From the NCBI RefSeq assembly GCF_002858715.1, contig NZ_PJZH01000001.1, positions 1-64,000 of the forward strand: a stretch of DNA of 64,000 bases. Reading direction: 5' to 3'. Every line of letters starts with the position of its first letter. Position 1 is the stretch's first letter. The notes beneath the pieces were generated by a model. It worked only from the letters and a program-made list of their open reading frames with translations. It was not told where the DNA came from and did not search any database. Positions 27,324 to 34,759 of the stretch are shown one piece after another. Source of the stretch: Chimaeribacter coloradensis. Its GTDB lineage: Bacteria > Pseudomonadota > Gammaproteobacteria > Enterobacterales > Enterobacteriaceae. Made by a program: the position numbers and the translations under genes.

Positions 27324-28976
27324 ATGCAACATTTCAGACGCCTTTCCCAGCAGCAGGTCATGCTGTTTATCGCCTTTTATGTCGGGATCATCCTCAATGC
27401 CCCGGTGTTCTGGCGGCGCCTTACCCAGGTGCCGCAGGATACGCCGCTGGCGCTGGCCGCCGAGATGCTGGCCGCGTTTTCGCTGGTCTATTTCCTCTGC
27501 CTGCTCTTCTCCTTTAGCGGGCGCTGGCTGTTCCGGCTGCTCACCACCATTGTTATCCTCGCGTCGGCCGCCGCCAGCTACTATATGGCGGTGTTTAATG
27601 TCGACATCGGCTACGGCATCCTGGCGGCGGTGATGACCACCGACCTCGATCTGTCGAAAGCCTCGATCGGCTACCACTTCCTGCTCTGGATCGCGGTGGC
27701 CGGGCTGCCGCCGCTGGCGGTGCTGTGGCTCAGCCGCCTGCCGGGCGGCGACCTGCGCCCGGCGAGCCGCCGGGTGCTGCTGCGTAAAACCGGCGTGCTG
27801 CTCACGGCGGCGCTGTTCTGCTGGCTGCCGCTGAAGCTGATGGGCGAAGTGCTGGAGGTGGACGGCAACCCGGCGATGGCCGCCCAGTATGATGACACCG
27901 TGGCCGGCACCTATCTCCCCTCCAACTGGCTCTCGGCATTGGGGCTGTTCGCCTACAGCGCCTACACCCAGCCGGAGGAGCTGAACAACCTGTTCGACCC
28001 GGCCAGGCACTTTACCTACCTGCCGCCCAAAGACGCCGATGACATCGACGTGGTGTTTGTGATTGGGGAGAGCGCCCGGCGCGACCACTTCGGCCTCTAC
28101 GGTTATGAACGTGACACCACGCCGAACCTGTCACGCGAGAAGAACTTGGTGGCGTTGCAGGGCACCTCCTGCGACACCTCCACCAAACTCTCGCTGCGCT
28201 GCATGTTTGTGCGCATCGGCGGCACCACCGACGACCCGTCGCGCACGCTGAAAGAGATGAACGTCTTCTCCGTGCTGAAACAGCAGGGCTTCAGTTCGGA
28301 GCTGTTCGCCATGCAGACCGAGGACTGGTTCTACAGCAAAACCCTGGCCGACCGCTACGTGCTGCGCGATGACATCGAAACCCAGGCGCGCAACGCCGGT
28401 AAACCGATTGGCGACATGCTGCTGGTGGGGCAGATGCAGGGCTCGTTGCAGCGCCACCCGCACGGCCGCCACCTGATTATCCTGCACACCAAGGGGTCGC
28501 ATTACCTCTACTCGGAGCGCTACCCGCGCAGCTTTGCCCGCTGGCAGCCGGAGTGCATGGGCATCGACGAAGCCTGCTCGACCCAGAGCATGATCAACGC
28601 CTACGACAACAGCGTGCTCTACACCGACGCCTTCCTGAAACAGGTGATCGATCAGGTGCGTGACCGCAAGGCGATCGTGTTCTACGCCTCTGACCACGGC
28701 GAGTCGATCTCCGACAACATCCACTTCCACAGCACCCCGCGTGACCGCGCGCCGCCGGAGCAGCGCACCATCCCGATCATGGTCTGGGCCTCGGACGCCT
28801 TCCTGGCTGACCCGGCCCACCGCGCGGCGTTTACCCGGCTGCAACGCATGGCCGCTGAGAAGAAACCGGCGTTCCACGGCAAGCTGTTTGACAGCGTGCT
28901 CGGCTGCATCGGGTTTACCTCGCCGGACGGCGGCATCCTGGACGGGCGCAACTGGTGCCACACCCCCACACAGTGA
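27324..28976 (+). CDS. eptB: Phosphoethanolamine transferase, EptB type
   Basis: This inner-membrane enzyme adds phosphoethanolamine to the outer Kdo of lipid A-core; 550 residues (E. coli EptB 563). Five N-terminal membrane segments occupy about 1-185, then comes the periplasmic alkaline-phosphatase-like catalytic domain. Close matches to E. coli EptB include VMTTDIDLSK-like VMTTDLDLSKAS, YLPSNWLSALGLFAY, the nucleophile threonine near 287 in SCDTSTKLSLRCMFVR, LIILHTKGSH, YPRSFARWQPEC and FYASDHGESI. EptA and EptC differ at these points. It is not in the usual chromosomal context of eptB. It may be co-transcribed with the following EEP gene. Such modification lowers the negative charge of LPS. 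Confidence 0.88.
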   Translation: MQHFRRLSQQQVMLFIAFYVGIILNAPVFWRRLTQVPQDTPLALAAEMLAAFSLVYFLCLLFSFSGRWLFRLLTTIVILASAAASYYMAVFNVDIGYGILAAVMTTDLDLSKASIGYHFLLWIAVAGLPPLAVLWLSRLPGGDLRPASRRVLLRKTGVLLTAALFCWLPLKLMGEVLEVDGNPAMAAQYDDTVAGTYLPSNWLSALGLFAYSAYTQPEELNNLFDPARHFTYLPPKDADDIDVVFVIGESARRDHFGLYGYERDTTPNLSREKNLVALQGTSCDTSTKLSLRCMFVRIGGTTDDPSRTLKEMNVFSVLKQQGFSSELFAMQTEDWFYSKTLADRYVLRDDIETQARNAGKPIGDMLLVGQMQGSLQRHPHGRHLIILHTKGSHYLYSERYPRSFARWQPECMGIDEACSTQSMINAYDNSVLYTDAFLKQVIDQVRDRKAIVFYASDHGESISDNIHFHSTPRDRAPPEQRTIPIMVWASDAFLADPAHRAAFTRLQRMAAEKKPAFHGKLFDSVLGCIGFTSPDGGILDGRNWCHTPTQ

Positions 28977-29110
28977 GAAAAATTTACCGGCAAAGCCCCG
29001 GGGAAACCGATAACATGGCTGAATAACCAGAAACGTGAGTATTTTTAGCCTGGATGTGTGCCGCCGCGGCCGCTCTCCGGGCTTTTCACAGCAAGGGAAC
29101 AGAATTGAGT

Positions 29111-30238
29111 ATGGAGAAAATACGGATGCTGTTCAGCGTGCTGACGGCGATCATGACCGTGCTGACGCTGCTGCCGTTTTGCCGTTGCCAGGCGTGGTGG
29201 GTGCGGGTGTGGGATTTCCCGCGGTTGCAGATGGCGGCCATCGCCATCGTGCTGCTGGTGGCGGAGCTGTTCCTGTTGCCGGGCGGGGGCTGGCCGTTGC
29301 CGGGCGGCCTGCTGACCACCGGCGATCTCACGGTGCTGCTGTCACTGGCGTGCGCGCTCTACCAGGCGCACTGGATCATCCCCTATACCCGGCTCTGGCC
29401 GGTGCAGGTCAAGCGCTCCAGGCTGCATAACCGGCCGGCGCTGAAAATCCTCACCGCCAACGTGCTGATGACCAACCGCGACGCCGATGCCCTGCTTGCG
29501 CTGGTGGAGAAGTACCAGCCCGATGTGCTGGTGGCGCTGGAAACCGACGCCTGGTGGCAGGCGCAGCTTGACGTGCTGGAAAGCGACCGCCACGGCACAC
29601 CCTACGCCTGGCAGCTGAAATGCCCGCAGGACAACCTCTACGGCATGCACGTTTACTCCCGCCTGCCGCTCAAAGACGCGATGATCCAGTACCTGGTGGC
29701 GGAGGGCATCCCGTCGATGCATTTCCGCGTGGCGCTGGCCTCCGGGGATGAGGTGGTGATGCACTGCCTGCACCCGATGCCGCCCAGCCCGACCGAGGAT
29801 GATGAGTCCACCAACCGGGACGGCGAACTGGTGGCGGTGGGCCACTGCGCCGCCCGCGCCCGCTACCCGACGATTGTCACCGGTGACCTGAATGACGTGG
29901 CGTGGTCACGCACCACGCGGCTGTTTATGAAGGTCAGCGGCCTGCTCGACCCGCGCCGCGGCCGCGGCATGTTCAACACCTTCCATGCCGGTATCCCGTT
30001 CCTGCGCTGGCCGCTGGACCACGTGTTCCACAGCCGGGATTTCACGCTGGTGCGGATGCAGCGGTTGCCGCACATCGGCTCTGACCACTTCCCGATCCTG
30101 GCGGAGCTGGCGCTCAACCCGCGCGTCGGCCGGCTGCAGCAGCCGCTTGAACTGGCGGCGGGCGACCGGCTGGAAGCGCGCGAGAAGATGGCGTCCGCCG
30201 GGATTGTCAGCCGCCGGGTACACAGCGCGGAGAACTGA
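29111..30238 (+). CDS. Membrane-anchored endonuclease/exonuclease/phosphatase (EEP) family protein
   Basis: A 375-residue protein. The N-terminal 100 residues contain two or three hydrophobic segments; the rest is an EEP fold: KILTANVLMTNRD (start of the domain), VLVALETDAWW with the metal-binding glutamate, VVMHCLHPMPPSP, TIVTGDLNDVAWS with the D-N pair, and PLDHVFHS plus IGSDHFPILAEL with the catalytic histidine. It resembles membrane-tethered YafD-like proteins whose substrate (nucleic acid or phospholipid head group) is not known. ATG 29111 is used; TTG at 29105 is possible. It follows eptB by 134 bp on the same strand and converges with the dehydroquinate dehydratase gene. Confidence 0.85.
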   Translation: MEKIRMLFSVLTAIMTVLTLLPFCRCQAWWVRVWDFPRLQMAAIAIVLLVAELFLLPGGGWPLPGGLLTTGDLTVLLSLACALYQAHWIIPYTRLWPVQVKRSRLHNRPALKILTANVLMTNRDADALLALVEKYQPDVLVALETDAWWQAQLDVLESDRHGTPYAWQLKCPQDNLYGMHVYSRLPLKDAMIQYLVAEGIPSMHFRVALASGDEVVMHCLHPMPPSPTEDDESTNRDGELVAVGHCAARARYPTIVTGDLNDVAWSRTTRLFMKVSGLLDPRRGRGMFNTFHAGIPFLRWPLDHVFHSRDFTLVRMQRLPHIGSDHFPILAELALNPRVGRLQQPLELAAGDRLEAREKMASAGIVSRRVHSAEN

Positions 30239-30246
30239 TCCGCGCG

Positions 30247-31149
30247 TCAGCCCTGGTTGGCCTGATGGATAATCTTCAGCACGGCGTTGAGGTCTTCCGC
30301 CTCGATCTGGCCCGGGGCGGAGGCCTGGCCCACCATGCCGAAGGTCAGCGCTGAGCCGGTCAGCTCGCCCGCCAGCCGCGACACCACGCCGGTGCCGCTC
30401 ATCGCCATGGTGAGCAGCGGGCGTTCGGCATAGCGGCTGTAGACTTCCCAGGTGGCGCTCATCAGCCGCAGCACATCGCCGGAATCCTGCGGCATGGCAG
30501 CCAGTTTCAGCACATCCGCCCCCAGCGCCTGCTGGTGCCGCAGCCGGTTGATGATCTCCTCATTCGGCGGCGTCTGGTGGAAGTCGTGGCTCGACATCAC
30601 CACCGCAATGCCGGCCCGGTGCGCCTTCTCTACCAGCGCTTTGACCCGCGCCTCACCGCGGAACATCTCGATGTCCAGCAAATCAGCTTTGCCGTGGGTG
30701 ATAATGTCCTCACAGAGCGCGGCGTACGCCTCGTCACTGAGGGCGCGGTTGCCGCCCTCGGCCCGGGTGCGGAAGGTCACCAGCAGCGCCTGAGCGGGCA
30801 GCAGCGCATACGCCTGCCGGGTCAGGGCAGCGAGGGCGGCGTTGTCCGGTTCATCAGCCAGGGTGTCGAGGCGCAGCTCCACCAGCTGAATCGCCGGGTT
30901 ACCGGCATAGTTCTTCACGGCGGCCAGCGCGTCCGCGCTGTTTTTGGCGGTGGTGGGCACAATCAGTTTCGGCTGGCCTTCGCCAATCACGATGTTTTTG
31001 ATGGTCAGCGTTTTGATGCGCTGGTTGGCAGGCGGCATCAGGGCGCTGCCTTTCTCCTCAACGGGGCCGGGCGCGGCCGCTGCGGATCGCGCTACCAGCG
31101 TCCCGGCGACCAGCGCCGCCCCGGATACCATAAACTCCCGGCGTTTCAT
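30247..31149 (-). CDS. Tat-exported type I 3-dehydroquinate dehydratase
   Basis: A 300-residue enzyme that converts 3-dehydroquinate to 3-dehydroshikimate through a Schiff base. The N-terminus MKRREFMVSGAALVAGTLVARSAAAAPG is a twin-arginine signal peptide, absent from the biosynthetic AroD, so the enzyme should act in the periplasm. Type I features: QLVELRLDTLAD near residues 85-96, VTFRTRAEGG, DLLDIEMFRGE, the catalytic histidine in VMSSHDFHQTP, the Schiff-base lysine in GADVLKLAAMPQD, and MSGTGVVSRLAGELTGSALTFG. It lies downstream of the UbiD-like gene on the same strand, separated by a terminator-like hairpin. Exported forms belong to catabolism of quinate-type compounds; that role is inferred. 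Confidence 0.88.
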   Translation of the reverse strand: MKRREFMVSGAALVAGTLVARSAAAAPGPVEEKGSALMPPANQRIKTLTIKNIVIGEGQPKLIVPTTAKNSADALAAVKNYAGNPAIQLVELRLDTLADEPDNAALAALTRQAYALLPAQALLVTFRTRAEGGNRALSDEAYAALCEDIITHGKADLLDIEMFRGEARVKALVEKAHRAGIAVVMSSHDFHQTPPNEEIINRLRHQQALGADVLKLAAMPQDSGDVLRLMSATWEVYSRYAERPLLTMAMSGTGVVSRLAGELTGSALTFGMVGQASAPGQIEAEDLNAVLKIIHQANQG

Positions 31150-31213
31150 CGTCTCGTCTCCTGTTTCCTTGTCAAAAAAGTAGGCACATCCTTAAGTGTA
31201 TAAGCAGAATAGG

Positions 31214-31235
31214 AAAAAGGGGCGCAATGGCCCCC
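31214..31235 (-). terminator. Terminator-like hairpin between decarboxylase and dehydratase genes
   Basis: On the minus strand GGGGC-CATTGC-GCCCC is followed by TTTTTCC, directly after the decarboxylase stop. It may limit read-through into the dehydroquinate dehydratase gene. Confidence 0.6.
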
Positions 31236-31248
31236 TGGGGATGCGTGG

Positions 31249-32742
31249 TCAGCTGTTGAAGCCGGGGATAAAGCGCGAGACGTCCACCTCTTTGAAGCGG
31301 GAGCGCTGGAACTGATCTTTGAGTTTGAACGGCACGGTGCAGTCAAAAATGGTTTTGCAGGTGATGCCGGTATCCTGGATCAGCGGGTTGAACGCCGGGG
31401 ACTGCGACGGGTCGAGCGGGTGGCAGCGCACGCCGGGGATAAACACCGTGCTGACGTCACCCTGGTAGCGGGTCTGCATCGCCCAGAGCACGTCGTTGGT
31501 GTCGAAAATATCGACATCCTCATCCACCAGGATCACATGCTTCAGCTCGCCAAAGGCGGCGAACGCCAGCAACGCCGCCTGCCGCTGCCGCCCCTCATCG
31601 GAGAGCGCAGCTTTTTTGAACTGCATCACCGCCAGGTATTTGCCGCCGCCGGAGGCGTGGGCGTAGACATTGAGCAAACGGCCCGGCATGGCGCGCTCCA
31701 CCATCTCCAGGATGCTCGCCTCCGTCGGGATGCCGGCCATGTTGACGTGCTCCTCGCTGGGGCCGATCACCGTTTGCAGGATCGGGTGTTTGCGGTGGGT
31801 AATCGCCTTGACCCTGATCACCGGCACCGCCGCTTTCGCCTCGCCGGTATAGCCGGGGAATTCCGGCATCGCTTTGCCGGTATGGGTGTTCTGGTCTTCC
31901 CGCACGCGGTAGCCGGGCACCAGTTCACCCTCAATCACAATCTCGGCGTTGGCGATGGCGCGGGCCTCCACCGAGAGGCAGTTCACCAGCTCCACCGCCC
32001 GGTTGCGCAGGCTCCCGGCCACTGACAGCTCATCAAAGCCCAGCGGGGTGGTCGGCGGCTCAAAGCAGGCCCCGATCTCAATCGCCGGGTCAACGCCGAT
32101 GCTGACGGAGATCGGCAGCGCCTTGCCCGCCGCCTCTGCTTTCTGGCGGAAGGTGTCGAGGTGGCGGCCCGGCACGAAATACATCGAAATCTCATCCGGC
32201 CCCTGGATGCAGAGGCGGTGGATGGTGACGTCTGACTCGCCGGTCTCCGGGTCAGAGGCGTAGCACATGCCCATGGTGAAGTACGGCCCGGCATCCTCTT
32301 CGGTGTTGGTCGGGGCGGGCAGCAGCTTGCGCACATCAAAGCCCGGCTCACCGGCGCGGTAGACCACTTCCTGGCAGGGCGCCTTGTCATTGGCGATCAC
32401 CACTGGCGGGATCGGGTTGTTCACCGAGTCTTTGAGCAGGAAGCCGAGATCCTCCGGCGCGGCCCCCAGCAACCGGCCGACGCGGCGGCGGGAGGCCAGC
32501 AGGCCGATCAGCACCCGCACGTCGTCATAGCCTTTGACCTTGTTAAACATCATCGCCGGGCCGGTTTTCGTCGGGCGTTGTACCGTGCCGCCCGCGCCCA
32601 CGTAGCGGTAGACGCCGCTGATCTCCGCATTCGGGTCTGCCTCTACGTCGGTGCTGATCAGTTCATCGGGGTAGCGCGCCAGCAGGTCAAGGGCGGAGCG
32701 CAGGTCGTACACGGTGCCCGGTTCCAGCGTTGATTTCATCAT
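31249..32742 (-). CDS. UbiD-family hydroxyarylate decarboxylase (LpdC/gallate type)
   Basis: A 497-residue UbiD-family enzyme, which needs prenylated FMN to decarboxylate aromatic acids reversibly. The sequence tracks LpdC (gallate/protocatechuate decarboxylase): EADPNAEISGVYRYVGAGG, GPAMMFNKVKGYDDVRVL, AAPTNTEEDAGPYFTMG, ATFEPPTTP-like CFEPPTTPLGFDEL, VIGPSEEHVNMAGIPTEAS, VILVDEDVDIFDTNDV and the C-terminal TVPFKLKDQFQRSRF. The start ATG 32742 has GAGGTG six bases upstream; the GTG at 32751 overlaps that site and is unlikely. No UbiX-type prenyltransferase gene is nearby, so the cofactor must come from elsewhere. It is divergent from a LysR gene that probably regulates it. The substrate could be protocatechuate made from dehydroshikimate. 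Confidence 0.85.
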   Translation of the reverse strand: MMKSTLEPGTVYDLRSALDLLARYPDELISTDVEADPNAEISGVYRYVGAGGTVQRPTKTGPAMMFNKVKGYDDVRVLIGLLASRRRVGRLLGAAPEDLGFLLKDSVNNPIPPVVIANDKAPCQEVVYRAGEPGFDVRKLLPAPTNTEEDAGPYFTMGMCYASDPETGESDVTIHRLCIQGPDEISMYFVPGRHLDTFRQKAEAAGKALPISVSIGVDPAIEIGACFEPPTTPLGFDELSVAGSLRNRAVELVNCLSVEARAIANAEIVIEGELVPGYRVREDQNTHTGKAMPEFPGYTGEAKAAVPVIRVKAITHRKHPILQTVIGPSEEHVNMAGIPTEASILEMVERAMPGRLLNVYAHASGGGKYLAVMQFKKAALSDEGRQRQAALLAFAAFGELKHVILVDEDVDIFDTNDVLWAMQTRYQGDVSTVFIPGVRCHPLDPSQSPAFNPLIQDTGITCKTIFDCTVPFKLKDQFQRSRFKEVDVSRFIPGFNS

Positions 32743-32919
32743 GATGTTCACCTCGTTTCAGAATGTCTGTCACATAGGCTTAAGCATAAGCAGCCCGTTC
32801 CGCAGGGTGTAATACCGTTTCAGGGGGCCGCCCCATACCAGAAAGGTTGTAACCGTGGCGGGTTCATGGTGATCTGCATGGATGTGCGCCGCACGGCGCA
32901 GCAGAGGAGAGGGAGCGGG

Positions 32920-33813
32920 ATGGATCTTAAACGGTTGCGTTATTTTTGTGTGATTGTGGAGCAGGGGTCGATCAGCCGGGCGTCACGGCTGCTGAACATC
33001 TCCCAGCCGCCCCTGAGCAAGCGGCTGCAGGAGCTGGAGCAGGAGATCGGCACCGCGCTGGTGGTGCGCAGCGGCAGCGGCATTACCACCACCGAGGCGG
33101 GCCGGGTGCTCTACCTGCGCGGCTGCGACATCCTGCGCAGCGTGGAAGAGGCGCGGCAGGCGGCGATCCAGGCCGCCGGCGGCCGGGCGCAGGTGCTGCG
33201 GGTCGGCATCTCTTATCTCTACCAGCGCTATTTCAGCCCGCTGGTGGCGACCTTCTGCCGGACGCTGAAAGGGGTAAACATTGAGACCGTGATCGCCGAT
33301 TCCGGCACGCTGGAGGCGATGCTCAACGAGCGGCGCATCGATGTGGCGCTGATCCAGCAGCCGCAGCAGCTGGCGGGCTATGAGTGCGTGAGCCTGCGGC
33401 CGATCGCCGGGGTGGCGGTGATCCCGCGCACGCTGCTGGCCGCGCCGCCAGCGGGGCCGATGCCGCTGGCGGCGCTGGGCCGCCTGCCGCTGGTGCTGCT
33501 GCGGCGCATCCATGGCGAGGGCACCTTTGAGTTCATCACTGACCAGCTGCGCAAGCTGGGGGTACAGCCCAACATCCTGATCTCCGGCAATGAGCCGCGC
33601 ATCCTGTTCGACATGCTGGCGCAGGGCATTGAGGCCGCCTCGCTGATGCCCGCCTCCGAGGTGCCGGAGCCGGTCAGGGAGAGCTGCTACGTGGTAGAGA
33701 TCTGCCCGTCACCGGCGCTGTTTTTCCCCGCCTTCGTCAAGCTGGCCGCCACCCCGCAGCAGGCGGCACTGATGGAGAGCGTGGCGGCGTATCAGCGCGG
33801 TGAATCGTCTTAG
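32920..33813 (+). CDS. LysR-family regulator of the decarboxylase operon
   Basis: A 297-residue LysR-type regulator: an N-terminal winged helix (MDLKRLRYFCVIVEQGSISRAS, then LLNISQPPLSKRLQELE, residues 1-62) and a periplasmic-binding-like effector domain (about 90-290). ATG 32920 is preceded by GGAGAGGGAG; the longer frame to 32866 is not needed. It is transcribed away from the UbiD-family gene with a 177-bp gap, the usual layout for a LysR activator of an aromatic-compound gene; the effector would be an aromatic acid. Confidence 0.9.
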   Translation: MDLKRLRYFCVIVEQGSISRASRLLNISQPPLSKRLQELEQEIGTALVVRSGSGITTTEAGRVLYLRGCDILRSVEEARQAAIQAAGGRAQVLRVGISYLYQRYFSPLVATFCRTLKGVNIETVIADSGTLEAMLNERRIDVALIQQPQQLAGYECVSLRPIAGVAVIPRTLLAAPPAGPMPLAALGRLPLVLLRRIHGEGTFEFITDQLRKLGVQPNILISGNEPRILFDMLAQGIEAASLMPASEVPEPVRESCYVVEICPSPALFFPAFVKLAATPQQAALMESVAAYQRGESS

Positions 33814-33842
33814 GCGATGGCGAGTACCGCAGGGGGTACCAG

Positions 33843-34208
33843 CTACCCTTGTTTTTTAAGGGTTTCTATAAAGTCTGACACGGGGGCCGTGTCTTCTTGC
33901 TCGCTTTCGGCGGCCTTAATGATCTGCAGTTGCTCCAGCAGGTATTTCTTCTGTTCAGCCTGTGCAAAACGATTGAGCAGATCCCGCACCATCGGCTGAT
34001 AGCCCACGTCATAGCGCTGGGCAATCTCTTTAAGTTCACGGATGAGCGCTTTAGGCAGGCGGATTGAAATAGCCTGAAGCCCCAGCTGATCGTCAGCCTC
34101 AGCAGCGGCCTGGTCAGAGACGACGCTGACATGCTCTTCAGACGCACCCAGCTCACGGTTATCCCACTTGTCGCTGTCTGCTGACAATGGGTTGAATTCA
34201 TCGCTCAT
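33843..34208 (-). CDS. BrnA/CopG-like antitoxin
   Basis: A 121-residue protein whose centre (ISIRLPKALIRELKEIAQRYDVGYQPMVRDLLNRF, about 47-81) is a ribbon-helix-helix DNA-binding domain of the CopG/BrnA kind. The N-terminal part is acidic and probably disordered, and the C-terminus is charged. It lies 42 bp downstream of the toxin-like gene on the same strand, toxin first, as in BrnTA systems. It should neutralise the toxin and repress the pair through the GTATATAC palindromes upstream. Assignment rests on motif and context. Confidence 0.75.
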   Translation of the reverse strand: MSDEFNPLSADSDKWDNRELGASEEHVSVVSDQAAAEADDQLGLQAISIRLPKALIRELKEIAQRYDVGYQPMVRDLLNRFAQAEQKKYLLEQLQIIKAAESEQEDTAPVSDFIETLKKQG

Positions 34209-34250
34209 GGTTTTTCCTTTTCTTTTTTATTTATGACGTCAGGTGATTAT

Positions 34251-34547
34251 TCAGTAGCCATATTTTTGATAAATAGCGTCTTCAATACTGTTCGGCTCAT
34301 AGGCGGTTTTCAGCACGGGTCCGTCAGGGTTGCCCGGCCCTCCAGGGACAAAACAGATTTTCAGTCTCCTGCCACGGTTGGTTTCAGCGATAAACCACAG
34401 CGTGGCAGGAATGGTCTGGTTTTTCTCCCGCGTATCTTTCAGGTAACAGCCATCACGGTTCAAAAAACACTCCTGCACTTCCTTTTCAGTAACACCGTGT
34501 TTTTGAATCAGTTTCTCTAAAATAGTTGCACAGATCTTAATATGCAT
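34251..34547 (-). CDS. BrnT-like toxin candidate
   Basis: A 98-residue protein beginning MHIKICATILEKLIQKHGVTEKEV at ATG 34547. Features are HGVTEKEVQECF, a DTREKNQTIPATLWFIAET stretch and GRRLKICFV, ending EPNSIEDAIYQKYGY. This is the small family often mislabelled as ADP-ribosyl-(dinitrogen reductase) hydrolase, with the pattern of BrnT-like ribonuclease toxins. It is paired with the downstream ribbon-helix-helix gene. The local sequence is AT-rich compared with its neighbours, consistent with horizontal acquisition. Toxicity is inferred. Confidence 0.7.
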   Translation of the reverse strand: MHIKICATILEKLIQKHGVTEKEVQECFLNRDGCYLKDTREKNQTIPATLWFIAETNRGRRLKICFVPGGPGNPDGPVLKTAYEPNSIEDAIYQKYGY

Positions 34548-34588
34548 ACGTGACTGATGCCTCCTTGCCCATGCCATTACTGTTGTTA

Positions 34589-34687
34589 TTGTATATACAA
34601 AATCTCTTCCGGGCAAAAAATATTAAAATCAATAAAAACAGTCTATTAATTTAATGAAAATAATTATTTTTAGATTTGTATATACAG
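34589..34687. promoter_or_regulatory. Paired palindromes (GTATATAC core) upstream of the toxin-antitoxin genes
   Basis: TTGTATATACAA at 34589-34600 is a perfect 12-bp palindrome; TTGTATATACAG at 34676-34687 is nearly the same, 87 bp apart centre to centre. The spacer is very AT-rich. They are likely operators for the ribbon-helix-helix antitoxin. The same GTATATAC core occurs upstream of the ParD-like gene at 41197. Confidence 0.65.
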
Positions 34688-34731
34688 TTACCGGTGCCGT
34701 AACAGGTTGAGATAATGCGCTCCGCCCATAA

Positions 34732-34755
34732 AAAAACCGGCTTGCGCCGGTTTTC
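34732..34755 (-). terminator. Terminator of betT
   Basis: On the minus strand ACCGGC-GCAA-GCCGGT is followed by TTTTTTTATGG, just past the betT stop. Confidence 0.85.
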
Positions 34756-34759
34756 AGGG

